Assembly: GCA_024509075.1 (NCBI GenBank)
Contig: JAKROC010000003.1
Span: 1 to 51,258, forward strand
Origin: Endozoicomonas sp.
GTDB taxonomy: Bacteria; Pseudomonadota; Gammaproteobacteria; Pseudomonadales; Endozoicomonadaceae
Length of the DNA: 51,258 nucleotides
Direction: 5' to 3'
Position numbers and translations under genes: made by a program. Shown one piece after another: positions 37,985 through 46,703 of the stretch (the stretch's first letter is position 1; each line of letters begins with the position of its first letter). A model generated the notes under the pieces. That model was given only the letters and a program-made list of their open reading frames with translations. It had not been told where the DNA came from and made no database searches.

Positions 37985-39157
37985 ATGGAAAGCGGTCCCC
38001 TGCTCTTTTCCTTTTTTCTGATTTTTACCGGGGCAGCGATACTCGCTACTGGGGCGCTGTTCACTCGTCAACCGTTGTTGGTGGCGTATATTGCCCTCGG
38101 TGCCATCCTCGGGCCATATGGCTTGGAAGTGGTAAACGACACCAATCTTCTTAATGATATTGCCCATGTTGGCATTATATTCCTGCTGTTCCTGCTTGGC
38201 CTGGACATGCAGCCAAGCCATTTGGCCCACTTATTGAAAAAGACTGCCACAGTTGGCTTGCTCAGTTCATTTCTTTTTGCCCTGGTTGGCTATGGACTTG
38301 GGCAACTGTTTGGTTTGTCTTCTATTGAGTCGGTCATCATTGGTGCTAGCATGATGTTTTCCAGTACGATTATTGGCATCAAACTACTGCCGACGACCGT
38401 TCTTCATCACAAGCACACCGGCGAGATGATGGTCAGCTTGTTACTGCTGCAGGATTTGATGGCTATCATCGCTTTGTTGCTGCTCTACAACCTGAACCCG
38501 GAACACAGTGGCAGTTACAATGAACTGATCATCGCCTTTATTGCTCTGCCAGCCCTTATTTTCAGTGCAATTATGATGGTGAAGTATCTCCTGCTGCCGT
38601 TGATGGCGCGCTTTGACCGTTTCTATGAATACCTCTTCCTGATGGCCCTTGGCTGGTGCCTTGGTATTGCCGAGCTGGCACACAGCCTTGATCTTTCCTA
38701 TGAAATTGGTGCTTTTATTGCTGGTATTAGCATCGCTACCAGTCCCATAGCCCAGTACATTGCCATCAATTTGAAACCATTGAGAGATTTTTTCCTTGTG
38801 CTGTTCTTCTTCTCCATTGGGGCCAGTTTTAACCTCGACCTGGTCAGCCATGTGTTGCTCCCGGCCCTGGTGATGGCCGCAGTGGTTGTGGTTATTAAAC
38901 CGGTGGTTTTTGGCTTCTTATTACGCAAGGCCAGTGAGAACCGGGCTACAGCCTGGGAGGTTGGTTTTCGCCTGGGCCAAACCAGTGAATTTTCAATTCT
39001 GATCGCAGCTTTTGCCAGCAGTCAGGGAATTATTGGCTCAATCCCCGCGCACATTATTCAGGCAACAGCGATTCTGTCACTGATTGTCTCCTCCTACATT
39101 GTGGTCTTTCGCTTTGAGTCACCCATCGCCTTGTCTGAGCAGTTGCGTCGGGACTAA
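37985..39157 (+). CDS. CPA2 cation:proton antiporter without RCK domain
   Basis: A 390-residue polytopic protein of the Na+/H+ exchanger fold: AYIALGAILGPYGLEVVND, GIIFLLFLLGLDMQPSHL, MFSSTIIGIKLLP, and EMMVSLLLLQDLMAIIALLL with the catalytic-region QDL. LFFFSIGASFNLDLV and FRLGQTSEFSILIAAF follow. It ends after the transport domain, so it lacks the nucleotide-binding RCK domains of the antiporter at 31888. The ATG at 37985 has no clear ribosome-binding site. An ERIC-like repeat starts at the base after its TAA stop, and the opposite OTU gene runs antisense into its last 104 bases. Confidence 0.9.
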   Translation: MESGPLLFSFFLIFTGAAILATGALFTRQPLLVAYIALGAILGPYGLEVVNDTNLLNDIAHVGIIFLLFLLGLDMQPSHLAHLLKKTATVGLLSSFLFALVGYGLGQLFGLSSIESVIIGASMMFSSTIIGIKLLPTTVLHHKHTGEMMVSLLLLQDLMAIIALLLLYNLNPEHSGSYNELIIAFIALPALIFSAIMMVKYLLLPLMARFDRFYEYLFLMALGWCLGIAELAHSLDLSYEIGAFIAGISIATSPIAQYIAINLKPLRDFFLVLFFFSIGASFNLDLVSHVLLPALVMAAVVVVIKPVVFGFLLRKASENRATAWEVGFRLGQTSEFSILIAAFASSQGIIGSIPAHIIQATAILSLIVSSYIVVFRFESPIALSEQLRRD

Positions 39158-40142
39158 TATACCCGTCGCCTTTCAAATTGCTACTCTGTGGCTGCATTCG
39201 CTCACCCCAGCCACATGGTATTTCTGTGCTCCCGGCACCCGGGGGCATAAAGGCTTCGCTCATTTGCCGCCTCGAATCAACTTGAAATCCATTGGGTACA
39301 GGATCTGCGCCCATAAAGTGATTTTGATCATGCACCAGTAAAATGGTATCGGCGGGTATCAGTTCAACCGACAACTGCCGGAGCCAATCAATCTGTCTGC
39401 CAGCGCCATCGACAGCAAGAGTCACTTCCCCCAAAATGTTGACAACGACGATGGGTCTTGCCAGCAGCTGGGCAGCAAAATAAGCATCAATCTGGTCTGC
39501 ATAACAGCCAGGAGTACCAATTTCTTCGAGTCCCGAATGGAATTTTGAAAACTGGACGTCATCCCCGCGCAGGCGAGCGTAAGCTCGACCTTCAATGGCG
39601 GTAAAACCTGGATCTGCCTTTGGATAACATTGTTGCCAAGTCCCGGCAAAGCTCGCCACGCGCATCCGCAATTCCAGTGCATTGGTCACAGCTGCCGGGC
39701 ACTGATGAGCGATGGCATCGTAGAAACAGTTGCCATCTCGTGAGCTTGGGTAGAGTCGATATCCATGACGGGTAAGCATTTGATGAGCTCGTTGCTCTTG
39801 TTCCGTGAGAGCCTTGTGTGATTGTTTGTTCGTATGAATCGGCGGAGATGCATTGAAAATTTCAGTAGCAAAGGGATAGAGTGCCATTTCGCTTTTGCAG
39901 CGAATATAGCCATAGACCGCACCGGCTAGTACGACTGTAACAGCTCCCGCCACAAGCGCAGCGGTAAAGGTGCTGGCAATAAAGAAGGATGCAGCAAATC
40001 CTGTCAGCGCACCCACACCCAGTACCGCAACCCCGGCAATAACCCGGGCAGTGCGTGACTGAGCCCAGTGTCTTACTTTAACAGAGGTGTTATTTTTCGG
40101 GGGCTGAGACTGTTGCTGAGCTGAGACACCAACGGGATTCAT
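39054..40142 (-). CDS. OTU-like cysteine protease with N-terminal membrane helices
   Basis: A 362-residue protein. Residues 32-80 form two hydrophobic helices (ARVIAGVAVLGVGALTGFAA; AALVAGAVTVVLAGAVYG). An OTU-type cysteine-protease domain follows from about 115 to 280: catalytic Asp136-Cys139 in SSRDGNCFYDAIAHQ, EIGTPGCYADQIDAYFAAQL, and catalytic His275 in HDQNHFMGA. OTU enzymes are mostly ubiquitin-removing proteases, and in bacteria usually effectors, so a host-directed role is possible but unproven. From residue 281 the frame runs through an ERIC-like repeat and then antisense to the antiporter 3' end, so the last 80 residues are an acquired tail. AAGGA abuts the ATG with almost no spacing. 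Confidence 0.8.
   Translation of the reverse strand: MNPVGVSAQQQSQPPKNNTSVKVRHWAQSRTARVIAGVAVLGVGALTGFAASFFIASTFTAALVAGAVTVVLAGAVYGYIRCKSEMALYPFATEIFNASPPIHTNKQSHKALTEQEQRAHQMLTRHGYRLYPSSRDGNCFYDAIAHQCPAAVTNALELRMRVASFAGTWQQCYPKADPGFTAIEGRAYARLRGDDVQFSKFHSGLEEIGTPGCYADQIDAYFAAQLLARPIVVVNILGEVTLAVDGAGRQIDWLRQLSVELIPADTILLVHDQNHFMGADPVPNGFQVDSRRQMSEAFMPPGAGSTEIPCGWGERMQPQSSNLKGDGYISPDATAQTRRWVTQSERPQCRRRQSVTESLLPE
39158..39300 (+). repeat. ERIC-like (IRU) element inside the OTU-protease reading frame
   Basis: 143 bases from TATACCCGTCGCC to CCATTGGGTACA, longer than the 127-base copy because of an insertion around CACCCGGGGGCATAAA. The inverted core CGCTCACCCCAGCCAC differs by one base from the ERIC consensus complement. 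On the minus strand it is read through as residues 281-329 of the OTU-like protein. Confidence 0.9.
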
Positions 40143-40191
40143 TCCTTTTTGTACTTTTTAGGGTTATTTTATTACTACCTGGTTTGATTAT

Positions 40192-40205
40192 TATCCAGCT
40201 GGATA
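40192..40205. promoter_or_regulatory. 14-bp perfect palindrome
   Basis: TATCCAGCTGGATA lies 50 bases upstream of the OTU gene start and 25 bases beyond the sohB stop. It could be a regulator-binding dyad for the OTU gene; as a terminator for sohB it lacks a loop and T-tract. Confidence 0.35.
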
Positions 40206-40229
40206 GTTCAAAAATAACCCAGCGGCAAA

Positions 40230-41279
40230 TCAAGAGAAAAAGCGGCTACTGTTGAACCTTCCCCACCACTTCATTAATGTATGATCCAGTGCAGATTCGG
40301 CAGCCATGCCAAGCTTGTCGACGATACCTTTTTTCGTCACGTATTCAACCTGAACCAGGTCAAACTGGTCAACTTTCTGGTAGATATATTCATCACTGGT
40401 GCTAATGTCATCAATCAGCTGCAATGCCAATGCTTTTTGACCATACCAGATTTCACCTGTGGCTACTTTGTCAATATCAACCACTTCCCGTTCAGTTTTG
40501 ACAAATTCCTTGAACAGTTCGTGGGTGTCTTGCATATCCCGAATAAACTTCTTGCGTCCTTTTTCTGTGTTTTCGCCCAGTATGGTCAGTGTGCGTTTAT
40601 ATTCACCAGCGGTGTGCAGTTCAATATCAATATCGTGTTTTTTTAACAGGCGATGAACATTGGGCAACTGAGCCATTACGCCAATAGAACCAAGCACTGC
40701 GAATGGTGCAGCAACAATATGACTGGCAACACAGGCCATCATATAGCCGCCACTAGCGGCAACTTTGTCTACGGTAACCGTCAGCTTGACACCTTTATTC
40801 CGGATTCGCTTCAGCTGTGAAGCTGCCAGGCCATAAGAGTGAACCAGGCCACCACCACTTTCCAGACGAACTACCACTTCGTCGCATTCTGCATTCGCCA
40901 AGGAAAGCACGGCGGTAATCTCTTCACGCAGAGACTTGACTGATGAGGCTTTGATGTCACCATGGAAATCGAGGACGAAAACCCTGGGTTTGATCACCTT
41001 GGCATCAGGATTTTTCTTATTTGCTTTCTTTTCCAGCTTGACCTTCTCTTTCTCCTCTTTTGCGGCTTTTTTCAATTGATCTTTGTCAAGCAGTGCCTGT
41101 TTCAGGTCAGTTTGCAAATGCTCGTAGTGTTCATTTAATTGGGTAATCTCCAGATGCCCTTTGTGCATTTTTTTGGTTTTCTGGCCCAATGCTGCGACCA
41201 GAGCAGCAATAATTGCCAAGCCACCAATGATGGTGACCGTCTTAGCGAGAAATAAAATAAACTCTGCCAGGTACTCCAA
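40230..41279 (-). CDS. sohB: SohB inner-membrane serine protease (SppA-like)
   Basis: Membrane-anchored periplasmic protease of the S49 family. An N-terminal membrane segment (FILFLAKTVTIIGGLAIIAA) is followed by a charged Lys-rich linker and the S49 domain: PRVFVLDFHGDIKASSVKSLREE, VVVRLESGGGLVHSYGLAASQL, the catalytic-Ser region VDKVAASGGYMMACVA, and ELHTAGEYKRTLTILGENTEKG. The TTG at 41279 is chosen: AAGGAG lies six bases before it, and it gives the exact family start (LEYLAEF against MELLSEY in E. coli). The frame is open further but without support. 349 residues, usual length. It is divergent from the sirtuin gene. Confidence 0.96.
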   Translation of the reverse strand: MEYLAEFILFLAKTVTIIGGLAIIAALVAALGQKTKKMHKGHLEITQLNEHYEHLQTDLKQALLDKDQLKKAAKEEKEKVKLEKKANKKNPDAKVIKPRVFVLDFHGDIKASSVKSLREEITAVLSLANAECDEVVVRLESGGGLVHSYGLAASQLKRIRNKGVKLTVTVDKVAASGGYMMACVASHIVAAPFAVLGSIGVMAQLPNVHRLLKKHDIDIELHTAGEYKRTLTILGENTEKGRKKFIRDMQDTHELFKEFVKTEREVVDIDKVATGEIWYGQKALALQLIDDISTSDEYIYQKVDQFDLVQVEYVTKKGIVDKLGMAAESALDHTLMKWWGRFNSSRFFS

Positions 41280-41459
41280 AAGATTCTCCTTAAACGCTGC
41301 ACACACACCGTGACGTAAATGATTTTGGCCAAACAACCGTACTTTACACTACGCCAGAGTTGCACGACAAAAATATTATTAGCAATTTCGGGATTGCCTC
41401 TTGCTGACCCATAGCAGACACTCCCCCATTCCTTCACCACGCATAAGAGTCCAACTACC

Positions 41460-42167
41460 ATGATTGCTGACTTCTCATGTATCCACTCCATAGTAGTCCT
41501 GACTGGAGCAGGTATCTCTGCTGAGTCCGGCCTGAGCACCTTCCGCTTAAAAGATGGTTTGTGGGATAACCACAAGGTGGAGGATGTTGCCACACCAGAA
41601 GCATTCCGACGCAACCCAGACCAGGTGCACAAGTTTTACAATGCCCGACGTCGTCAGCTCAACTCCGTTGTGCCAAATGCGGCACACAGGGCCTTGGCCA
41701 GGTTTGAACAACACTTTGCTGGTAATTTTCTACTGGTCACCCAGAATGTTGATGACCTTCACGATCGTGCTGGTTCGAAAAACCTGATTCATATGCACGG
41801 TGAGCTCCTGCAGTCGCGTTGCACAGACTGCGGCATCATTGAGAAAATTGTTTACGACTTGAGTACAGAGAGTGTTTGCGTGAGGTGTCAACGTACAGGA
41901 ACCATCCGCCCGAATATTGTCTGGTTTGGCGAAATACCTTTGGCAATGGAGACAATTTACGATGCGTTGTCTCAATGCGACCTGTTTGTCAGCATAGGCA
42001 CCTCTGGAAATGTCTACCCCGCTGCCGGCTTTTTCCAGCAAGCCAAAATGGCCGGAGCGCAAACCATTGAGCTGAATCTCGATCCCAGCGAAGGTGCCAG
42101 TAGCTTTGATGATTGCCATTACGGACTGGCAACAGAACTGGTGCCTGATTTTTTTCAACTTCCTTGA
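41460..42167 (+). CDS. cobB: NAD-dependent protein deacylase, SIR2 family
   Basis: Removes acyl groups from lysine using NAD. The 235-residue protein has [18 protein letters not shown] for NAD binding, [12 protein letters not shown], the catalytic His113 in HMHGELL, a four-Cys zinc site (C121, C124, C140, C143) and [13 protein letters not shown]60 and R63 in FYNARR match the Y-x-x-R signature of class III sirtuins that prefer succinyl or malonyl lysine, so desuccinylase activity is plausible. Start ATG 41460, with AAGAG upstream. The SCP2-domain gene follows 78 bases later. Confidence 0.94.
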   Translation: MIADFSCIHSIVVLTGAGISAESGLSTFRLKDGLWDNHKVEDVATPEAFRRNPDQVHKFYNARRRQLNSVVPNAAHRALARFEQHFAGNFLLVTQNVDDLHDRAGSKNLIHMHGELLQSRCTDCGIIEKIVYDLSTESVCVRCQRTGTIRPNIVWFGEIPLAMETIYDALSQCDLFVSIGTSGNVYPAAGFFQQAKMAGAQTIELNLDPSEGASSFDDCHYGLATELVPDFFQLP

Positions 42168-42245
42168 GCATCGTTGACACCCTCTGCCAATACTCATAAT
42201 CTCGTAGATGCCACTCACATAACTAAAAAACAGGGGCAACCAGTC

Positions 42246-42560
42246 ATGAGCACCGTCAGCGAAATCATTGATTCCATGCAGGCACGTTTTAATGCTGAAG
42301 CCGCCAACGATATGGATGAGGTGTTTCAGTTTGATCTTGAAGATGCCAATAGCTGGCATCTTGTTGTAAAAAATGGCACTTGCGAAATGATTGATGGTGT
42401 CCACGATGATCCGAGCGTTACTCTGATCATGGACACTACCACTATGCAGGCCATTATATCTGGCAAAATGGATGGTATGCAGGCGTTTATGACTGGTAAA
42501 CTCCGGGCAGAAGGCAACATGATGCTTGCCACCAGACTCCAATCGCTGTTTCCGCTTTAA
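42246..42560 (+). CDS. SCP2 sterol-binding-domain protein
   Basis: A 104-residue protein made up of one SCP2-type lipid-binding domain: EIIDSMQARFNAEAA at the start, FQFDLEDANSWHLVVKNG, PSVTLIMDTTTMQAIISGKMDGMQAFMTGKL-type motif, and GNMMLATRLQSLF at the end. The ATG at 42246 with AGGGG nine bases upstream is preferred over an in-frame ATG at 42174, whose extra residues do not fit the family. Such proteins bind lipids or fatty acyl groups and are often found singly in bacteria; the ligand is unknown. Confidence 0.88.
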   Translation: MSTVSEIIDSMQARFNAEAANDMDEVFQFDLEDANSWHLVVKNGTCEMIDGVHDDPSVTLIMDTTTMQAIISGKMDGMQAFMTGKLRAEGNMMLATRLQSLFPL

Positions 42561-42845
42561 GCATTGAGCTACTTTGTTAGCTGCATTTATGCCCATCGGG
42601 TGTTGTCGAGTCAGCGGCAGGAACCTCTCTTTCCGCACTGGCTCGAAGAAGCCACTAATTGTGACTCCAACTCTCTCAATCCCGGCGTGCGGATTTCCCA
42701 CACCGGGCCCTTCGATATTTGGCTTACAGCACCGACTTGGACTTAATTTCCCAAAAGGTAATTCTGATCCTCGGACCCAGTAACGGCATCACCTGCTTCA
42801 GTTGTGGTGATTATTTTTGAACTAAACATATATGATTGTATATTA
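42561..42845. other. intergenic gap with a short hairpin
   Basis: About 285 bases without a credible gene. An inverted repeat with one mismatch (42681-42689 with 42699-42707, CCCGGCGTG/CACACCGGG) around a 9-base loop may be a remnant of mobile DNA. The right end is AT-rich. No RNA gene was recognised. Confidence 0.3.
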
Positions 42846-43691
42846 TCATAAAAAAAAATGAACTAATTTCCCGGCAATGGTAAAATCTGGCGGTAGCTCC
42901 GGCAGGTTATGGCGATGAAACCACGCAGCAGAGCATAGCTCATCGTCGTCCAGAACCAACTCGCCGCACTCATACTCCGCATGAAAACCCATCATCAGGG
43001 AGTGGGGAAAGGGCCAGCTCTGGCTGAAACAATATTTGAGCCTGCCAAGGGTTAGCCCGGTCTCTTCCTGTACTTCACGATGGACAGCCTGTTCAGCACT
43101 TTCGCCGGGCTCAATAAATCCCGCCACCAACGTATGCATAGTGGCATCCTTGCCATGACGATGATGCCGCACCAGCAGCATTTCATCGCCTCTGGTGACC
43201 AGTACGATGACGCACGGAGAAATGCGTGGATAGGTATGGTGGCCACACTGCGGACAAAGCATTGCCCACTCCCCCACCTTTGGCTGTTTGCGATGCCCAC
43301 AATAACCACAAAATGCCAGCTCATTGCGGGACGTCAGAATCTGCAGGCTATGGCTGAAATGGGCATATACGGTCTCTGATAAAGACAACAAAGATCGTAT
43401 ACTTTTCCTGGCCATCCCAGCTTTTAGCCAAGACAGCTCCACAACCGCCACTGGCACATCATCAAGGTATCCGGTAACGATTGCCGTTTGGTAATCAGCA
43501 AATTCATCAAGACTGCACCACAAGTGGCCGCCCTGGTCATTGATCACCACCTGCCCGTCATAAATAACCAGCCAAAGCTGTGCACTGAGTGTTGGTTGAA
43601 ACCCCGGCAAAGCGTGATAACAGATATCTGGAACAGCTATACAATCCAAGTAGCCCCCCCTGGACATTGCCAAAAGTAGCACCATTAGCAT
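42846..43691 (-). CDS. nudC: NAD(+)/NADH diphosphatase (Nudix)
   Basis: Hydrolyses NAD(H) to NMN(H) and AMP and removes NAD caps from RNA. It has the central zinc ribbon FCGYCG ... CPQCG, the Nudix box GFIEPGESAEQAVHREVQEETGL with all conserved Glu and Arg, and downstream the NudC-specific SQSWPFPHSLMMGF. The 281 residues are slightly longer than E. coli NudC (257). The N-terminal start is uncertain (ATG 43691 or ATG 43667), neither with a strong ribosome-binding site. It is adjacent to dnaQ on the same strand, 21 bases apart. Confidence 0.95.
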   Translation of the reverse strand: MLMVLLLAMSRGGYLDCIAVPDICYHALPGFQPTLSAQLWLVIYDGQVVINDQGGHLWCSLDEFADYQTAIVTGYLDDVPVAVVELSWLKAGMARKSIRSLLSLSETVYAHFSHSLQILTSRNELAFCGYCGHRKQPKVGEWAMLCPQCGHHTYPRISPCVIVLVTRGDEMLLVRHHRHGKDATMHTLVAGFIEPGESAEQAVHREVQEETGLTLGRLKYCFSQSWPFPHSLMMGFHAEYECGELVLDDDELCSAAWFHRHNLPELPPDFTIAGKLVHFFL

Positions 43692-43712
43692 GGTTGTGCT
43701 GGTGGTGAAAAA

Positions 43713-44420
43713 TCAGTCAACCCAGAAGCAGTTGCCAGACTTCTTCTGGATCTGCTCCAGCTTACTTTGATGATTTGCCAGCTCTGCATCACTGGTGGTG
43801 ATAACCCGTAGCTTCGGTTTGTCGGCACTAAAGCGTCGAATGGCACTGCTCTCCTCCTGAGCATCTGTACTTTCTTCACTGCTGCTCAACGACAACGCAG
43901 TCTGCCCACCGGTCATGGCCAGAAAGACCTCAGCCAGAATCTCGGAGTCCAGTAAGGCTCCGTGCAATGTTCGGGACGAGTTATCGATAAAATAGCGCTT
44001 ACAGAGAGCATCCAGGTTATTTTTCTGGCCAGGGTGTTTCTTACGGGCCAGGACAAGTGTGTCAATCACGCCACAGCAGTCTTCCACCAGCGGAGCACCA
44101 CGGCGCAACAGAGAAAATTCATGATTGATAAAACCGATGTCGAACGGCGCATTGTGGATGATCAGTTCGGCACCGCGAATAAACGACAGAAATTCATCGG
44201 CGATAGCGCGGAATAGCGGTTTGTCGGCCAGAAACTCATTGGTAATCCCGTGGACATTAATGGCTTCCTGTTCAACTACCCGCTCCGGGTTAATATAAAC
44301 ATGGTAGTGATTACCGGTCAGTTTACGGTCGATCAGCTCAACGCAACCGATTTCAATAATTCGATGCCCCTGTTTTGGGTCAATGCCGGTGGTTTCGGTA
44401 TCCAGAATGATCTGCCGCAT
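43713..44420 (-). CDS. dnaQ: DNA polymerase III epsilon subunit (proofreading exonuclease)
   Basis: 3'-5' exonuclease of the replicase. The DEDDh motifs are present: LDTETTG at residues 6-12, IIHNAPFDIGFIN, and HGALLDSEILAEVFLAM. Just after, GGQTALSLSS fits the beta-clamp-binding motif, and the C-terminal tail that binds the alpha subunit follows. 235 residues, as usual. It lies 31 bases from rnhA on the same strand, so the gene order methyltransferase-rnhA-dnaQ is kept; in E. coli rnhA and dnaQ are divergent instead. Confidence 0.96.
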   Translation of the reverse strand: MRQIILDTETTGIDPKQGHRIIEIGCVELIDRKLTGNHYHVYINPERVVEQEAINVHGITNEFLADKPLFRAIADEFLSFIRGAELIIHNAPFDIGFINHEFSLLRRGAPLVEDCCGVIDTLVLARKKHPGQKNNLDALCKRYFIDNSSRTLHGALLDSEILAEVFLAMTGGQTALSLSSSEESTDAQEESSAIRRFSADKPKLRVITTSDAELANHQSKLEQIQKKSGNCFWVD

Positions 44421-44451
44421 GGATTGGGGTTCTCAAAAGGTGATTAGAGGA

Positions 44452-44892
44452 TTAGCGCTGATGCGCAGAAGCACCAAGACATGCCAGCTGGTCAGCGATT
44501 TCATTCTCACGGTGACCGGCGTGACCTTTGATCCAGCGCCAGTCGATATCATGCCGACTGTTCTGCTCATCAAGCAATTGCCACAGATCCTGATTTTTTA
44601 CCGGCTGCCCCCCCGCCGTTTTCCAGTTTTTGCGTTTCCAGCCTGACAGCCACTCAGTGATGCCTTTACGAACGTACTGAGAGTCGGTGGTAAGGATGAC
44701 AGTACAAGGTTTGGTCAGAGCTTTAAGCCCTTCGATGGCAGCCTTCAGCTCCATGCGGTTATTGGTGGTTTGACGTTCACCGCCATACAGTTCTTTCTCG
44801 GTTATGCCGCAACGGAGCAACACTCCCCAGCCACCTGGTCCAGGATTTCCTTTACAGGCCCCGTCGGTAAAAATTTCCACTTTTGGCTTCAA
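44452..44892 (-). CDS. rnhA: ribonuclease HI
   Basis: Cleaves RNA in RNA-DNA hybrids. The 146 residues carry all four carboxylates in the E. coli positions: D10 in [18 protein letters not shown]48 in [12 protein letters not shown]70 in TTDSQYV and D134 in NEIADQLA, with His124 in IKGHAGH. The Trp-rich handle region [15 protein letters not shown] is present. It lies 11 bases after the methyltransferase gene and before dnaQ, so is probably cotranscribed. Confidence 0.97.
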   Translation of the reverse strand: MKPKVEIFTDGACKGNPGPGGWGVLLRCGITEKELYGGERQTTNNRMELKAAIEGLKALTKPCTVILTTDSQYVRKGITEWLSGWKRKNWKTAGGQPVKNQDLWQLLDEQNSRHDIDWRWIKGHAGHRENEIADQLACLGASAHQR

Positions 44893-44903
44893 GTGAGCTC
44901 CTG

Positions 44904-45701
44904 TTATTGCCTGAAATGATTTTTTCTGATCCGACCGGCACCCGGAGGCGAAAGAGGCTGGCCAACAAAACGACTGCGCACGTCAGACCAGCGATTTCTC
45001 AGTGGCATCAAGCCAACAGTCTGGCGCGTGGCAATCATCATGTAAAAACAACCTAACGGTAATTGGGACTGTGCCAGATGCTGCTCAACAAGGTCACCGC
45101 GCAAACCAGTGAGGAATCGCTTTAAAGGAAGTACGTAACCACCATAAACCACTTTTTCCACACAGAAGTTAAGCAGTGCCAGCCAGTCTTTAAGCCGTGC
45201 TGGCGAGATAAAATGTACATCGCGGAGCAAACGACGCTGGCCAGGCACACAGCTGCGCACTATATTGATCAAACCAAAGGGATTAAATCCGATGATCACC
45301 AACTTGCCATCGGGAATGATGGCATTAGCGGCTTCACTGAGCAACCGGTGTGGGCTGCTTGCCACCTCCAGAGTGTGCTGTAGCAGTACCAGGTCCAGAC
45401 TGCCCGGTGAAATTGGCCAATAGTGTGGATCAGCGACTATTTGTGGTCGCACAGAACCTTCCAGACGGTTACAGTCCAGAATAAACTGCCTGCGAACGGG
45501 GCTGGCGCTCATCAGGTCCGCCTGCCAGGATACCGAGTACTGCCCGGCGTAGAAGCCAAATATTGTATCCAGCTCCTGTTCAAGAAGGCTCTTCTCACAA
45601 CCGGTCAATATCTTTCCTGAATCAGTCTCCAGCCATTGGCGCAAATCATCCAAACGCTCAGAAAGGCTGCTTTTGGTCTTTTTGTGAAATGGTCGAATCA
45701 T
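44904..45701 (-). CDS. class I SAM-dependent methyltransferase (YafS-like)
   Basis: A 265-residue protein in the place of E. coli yafS, beside gloB and rnhA. The SAM-fold features are partly visible: [45 protein letters not shown] matches motifs of the methyltransferase-11 type, but the classical glycine-rich motif I is poorly conserved. The C-terminus is basic. The substrate is unknown. It starts the methyltransferase-rnhA-dnaQ run, divergent from gloB. Confidence 0.82.
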   Translation of the reverse strand: MIRPFHKKTKSSLSERLDDLRQWLETDSGKILTGCEKSLLEQELDTIFGFYAGQYSVSWQADLMSASPVRRQFILDCNRLEGSVRPQIVADPHYWPISPGSLDLVLLQHTLEVASSPHRLLSEAANAIIPDGKLVIIGFNPFGLINIVRSCVPGQRRLLRDVHFISPARLKDWLALLNFCVEKVVYGGYVLPLKRFLTGLRGDLVEQHLAQSQLPLGCFYMMIATRQTVGLMPLRNRWSDVRSRFVGQPLSPPGAGRIRKNHFRQ

Positions 45702-45888
45702 GCAAACGCTTGTACCACAAATTGTATCGACAAATCATACTTACTCACCAACAGTAATCACTTGGCTACTATTGCAGGTTACCGATTCACCTCAAAAGCA
45801 GTCGGTGTTTTTTTTCCGGAGGATCATGTTAACTTCTCCGTCGCCGAGTATACACAGAAAAAATTAGTCGTTGAGGATATTCAGATCG

Positions 45889-46665
45889 ATGTTGATAATA
45901 TCTCCCATACCCGCATTTAAGGATAACTATATCTGGATGCTGCACACACCAACGAGCAAGGATGTTCTGGTGGTTGACCCGGGCGATGCTGCACCTGTGG
46001 AGGCCGTACTGGCTGCTGACGGGCTGAATCTGGCCGGGATCCTGATCACCCACCACCACTACGATCACACTGGTGGCATTGGTGAACTGACCCGAAACCG
46101 CGCCATCGCTGTCTATGGTCCTGACAATCCAGCCATCCCTGGCATTACCCATCCGGTGAAAGACGGTGACACCGTCGATATAAACGACATTGGGTTCACT
46201 ATTATCGCAACCCCCGGCCATACCCTTGACCACATTGCCTACTACACTGAGTTCGGGGATAATCCAGCTATTTTTTGCGGTGACACGTTATTTGTTGGTG
46301 GTTGCGGCCGATTGTTTGAAGGTACTGCACAACAGATGCATGCCAGCTTGTCACGCTTGGCAGCCCTGCCAGGCAATACTCGCATTTATTGTGCCCATGA
46401 ATACACCCAGGCCAACTTGCAATTTGCCCTTGCGGTTGAACCTGACAATCGAGCGTTACAACAACAGGTGCAGGCGGTCACCAGACTTCGCACAAATAAT
46501 CAACCAACAGTGCCATCAATACTGAGCCAGGAGCTGGCCACTAACCCATTTTTGCGATCTGACCAACCGGCAGTCATTAAGGCAGCCGGTGATCGAGGGG
46601 GTGATGTCAACGCCAGTCCTGTCCAGGTACTGGAGATAATCCGGGCATGGAAAGATCATTTTTGA
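45889..46665 (+). CDS. gloB: hydroxyacylglutathione hydrolase (glyoxalase II)
   Basis: Splits S-lactoylglutathione to lactate and glutathione, the second step of methylglyoxal detoxification. The metallo-beta-lactamase motif THHHYDHTGG, then TPGHTLDHIAYY, FCGDTLFVGGCGRLFEG and CAHEYT supply the dinuclear metal site. ATG 45889 has GAGGA 11 bases upstream and gives 258 residues, matching the family; an earlier in-frame start is not needed. mltD follows 38 bases later, and the methyltransferase lies divergently upstream, as in E. coli. Confidence 0.97.
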   Translation: MLIISPIPAFKDNYIWMLHTPTSKDVLVVDPGDAAPVEAVLAADGLNLAGILITHHHYDHTGGIGELTRNRAIAVYGPDNPAIPGITHPVKDGDTVDINDIGFTIIATPGHTLDHIAYYTEFGDNPAIFCGDTLFVGGCGRLFEGTAQQMHASLSRLAALPGNTRIYCAHEYTQANLQFALAVEPDNRALQQQVQAVTRLRTNNQPTVPSILSQELATNPFLRSDQPAVIKAAGDRGGDVNASPVQVLEIIRAWKDHF

Positions 46666-46703
46666 TGGTGAGATTGCCGGCTTATAACACTCAGAACTAA
46701 CAT

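Noticed and set aside
42681..42707. Group II intron or insertion-sequence remnant around the hairpin
   Set aside because: Only a short stem is visible; no reverse transcriptase, transposase or catalytic RNA domain could be recognised.
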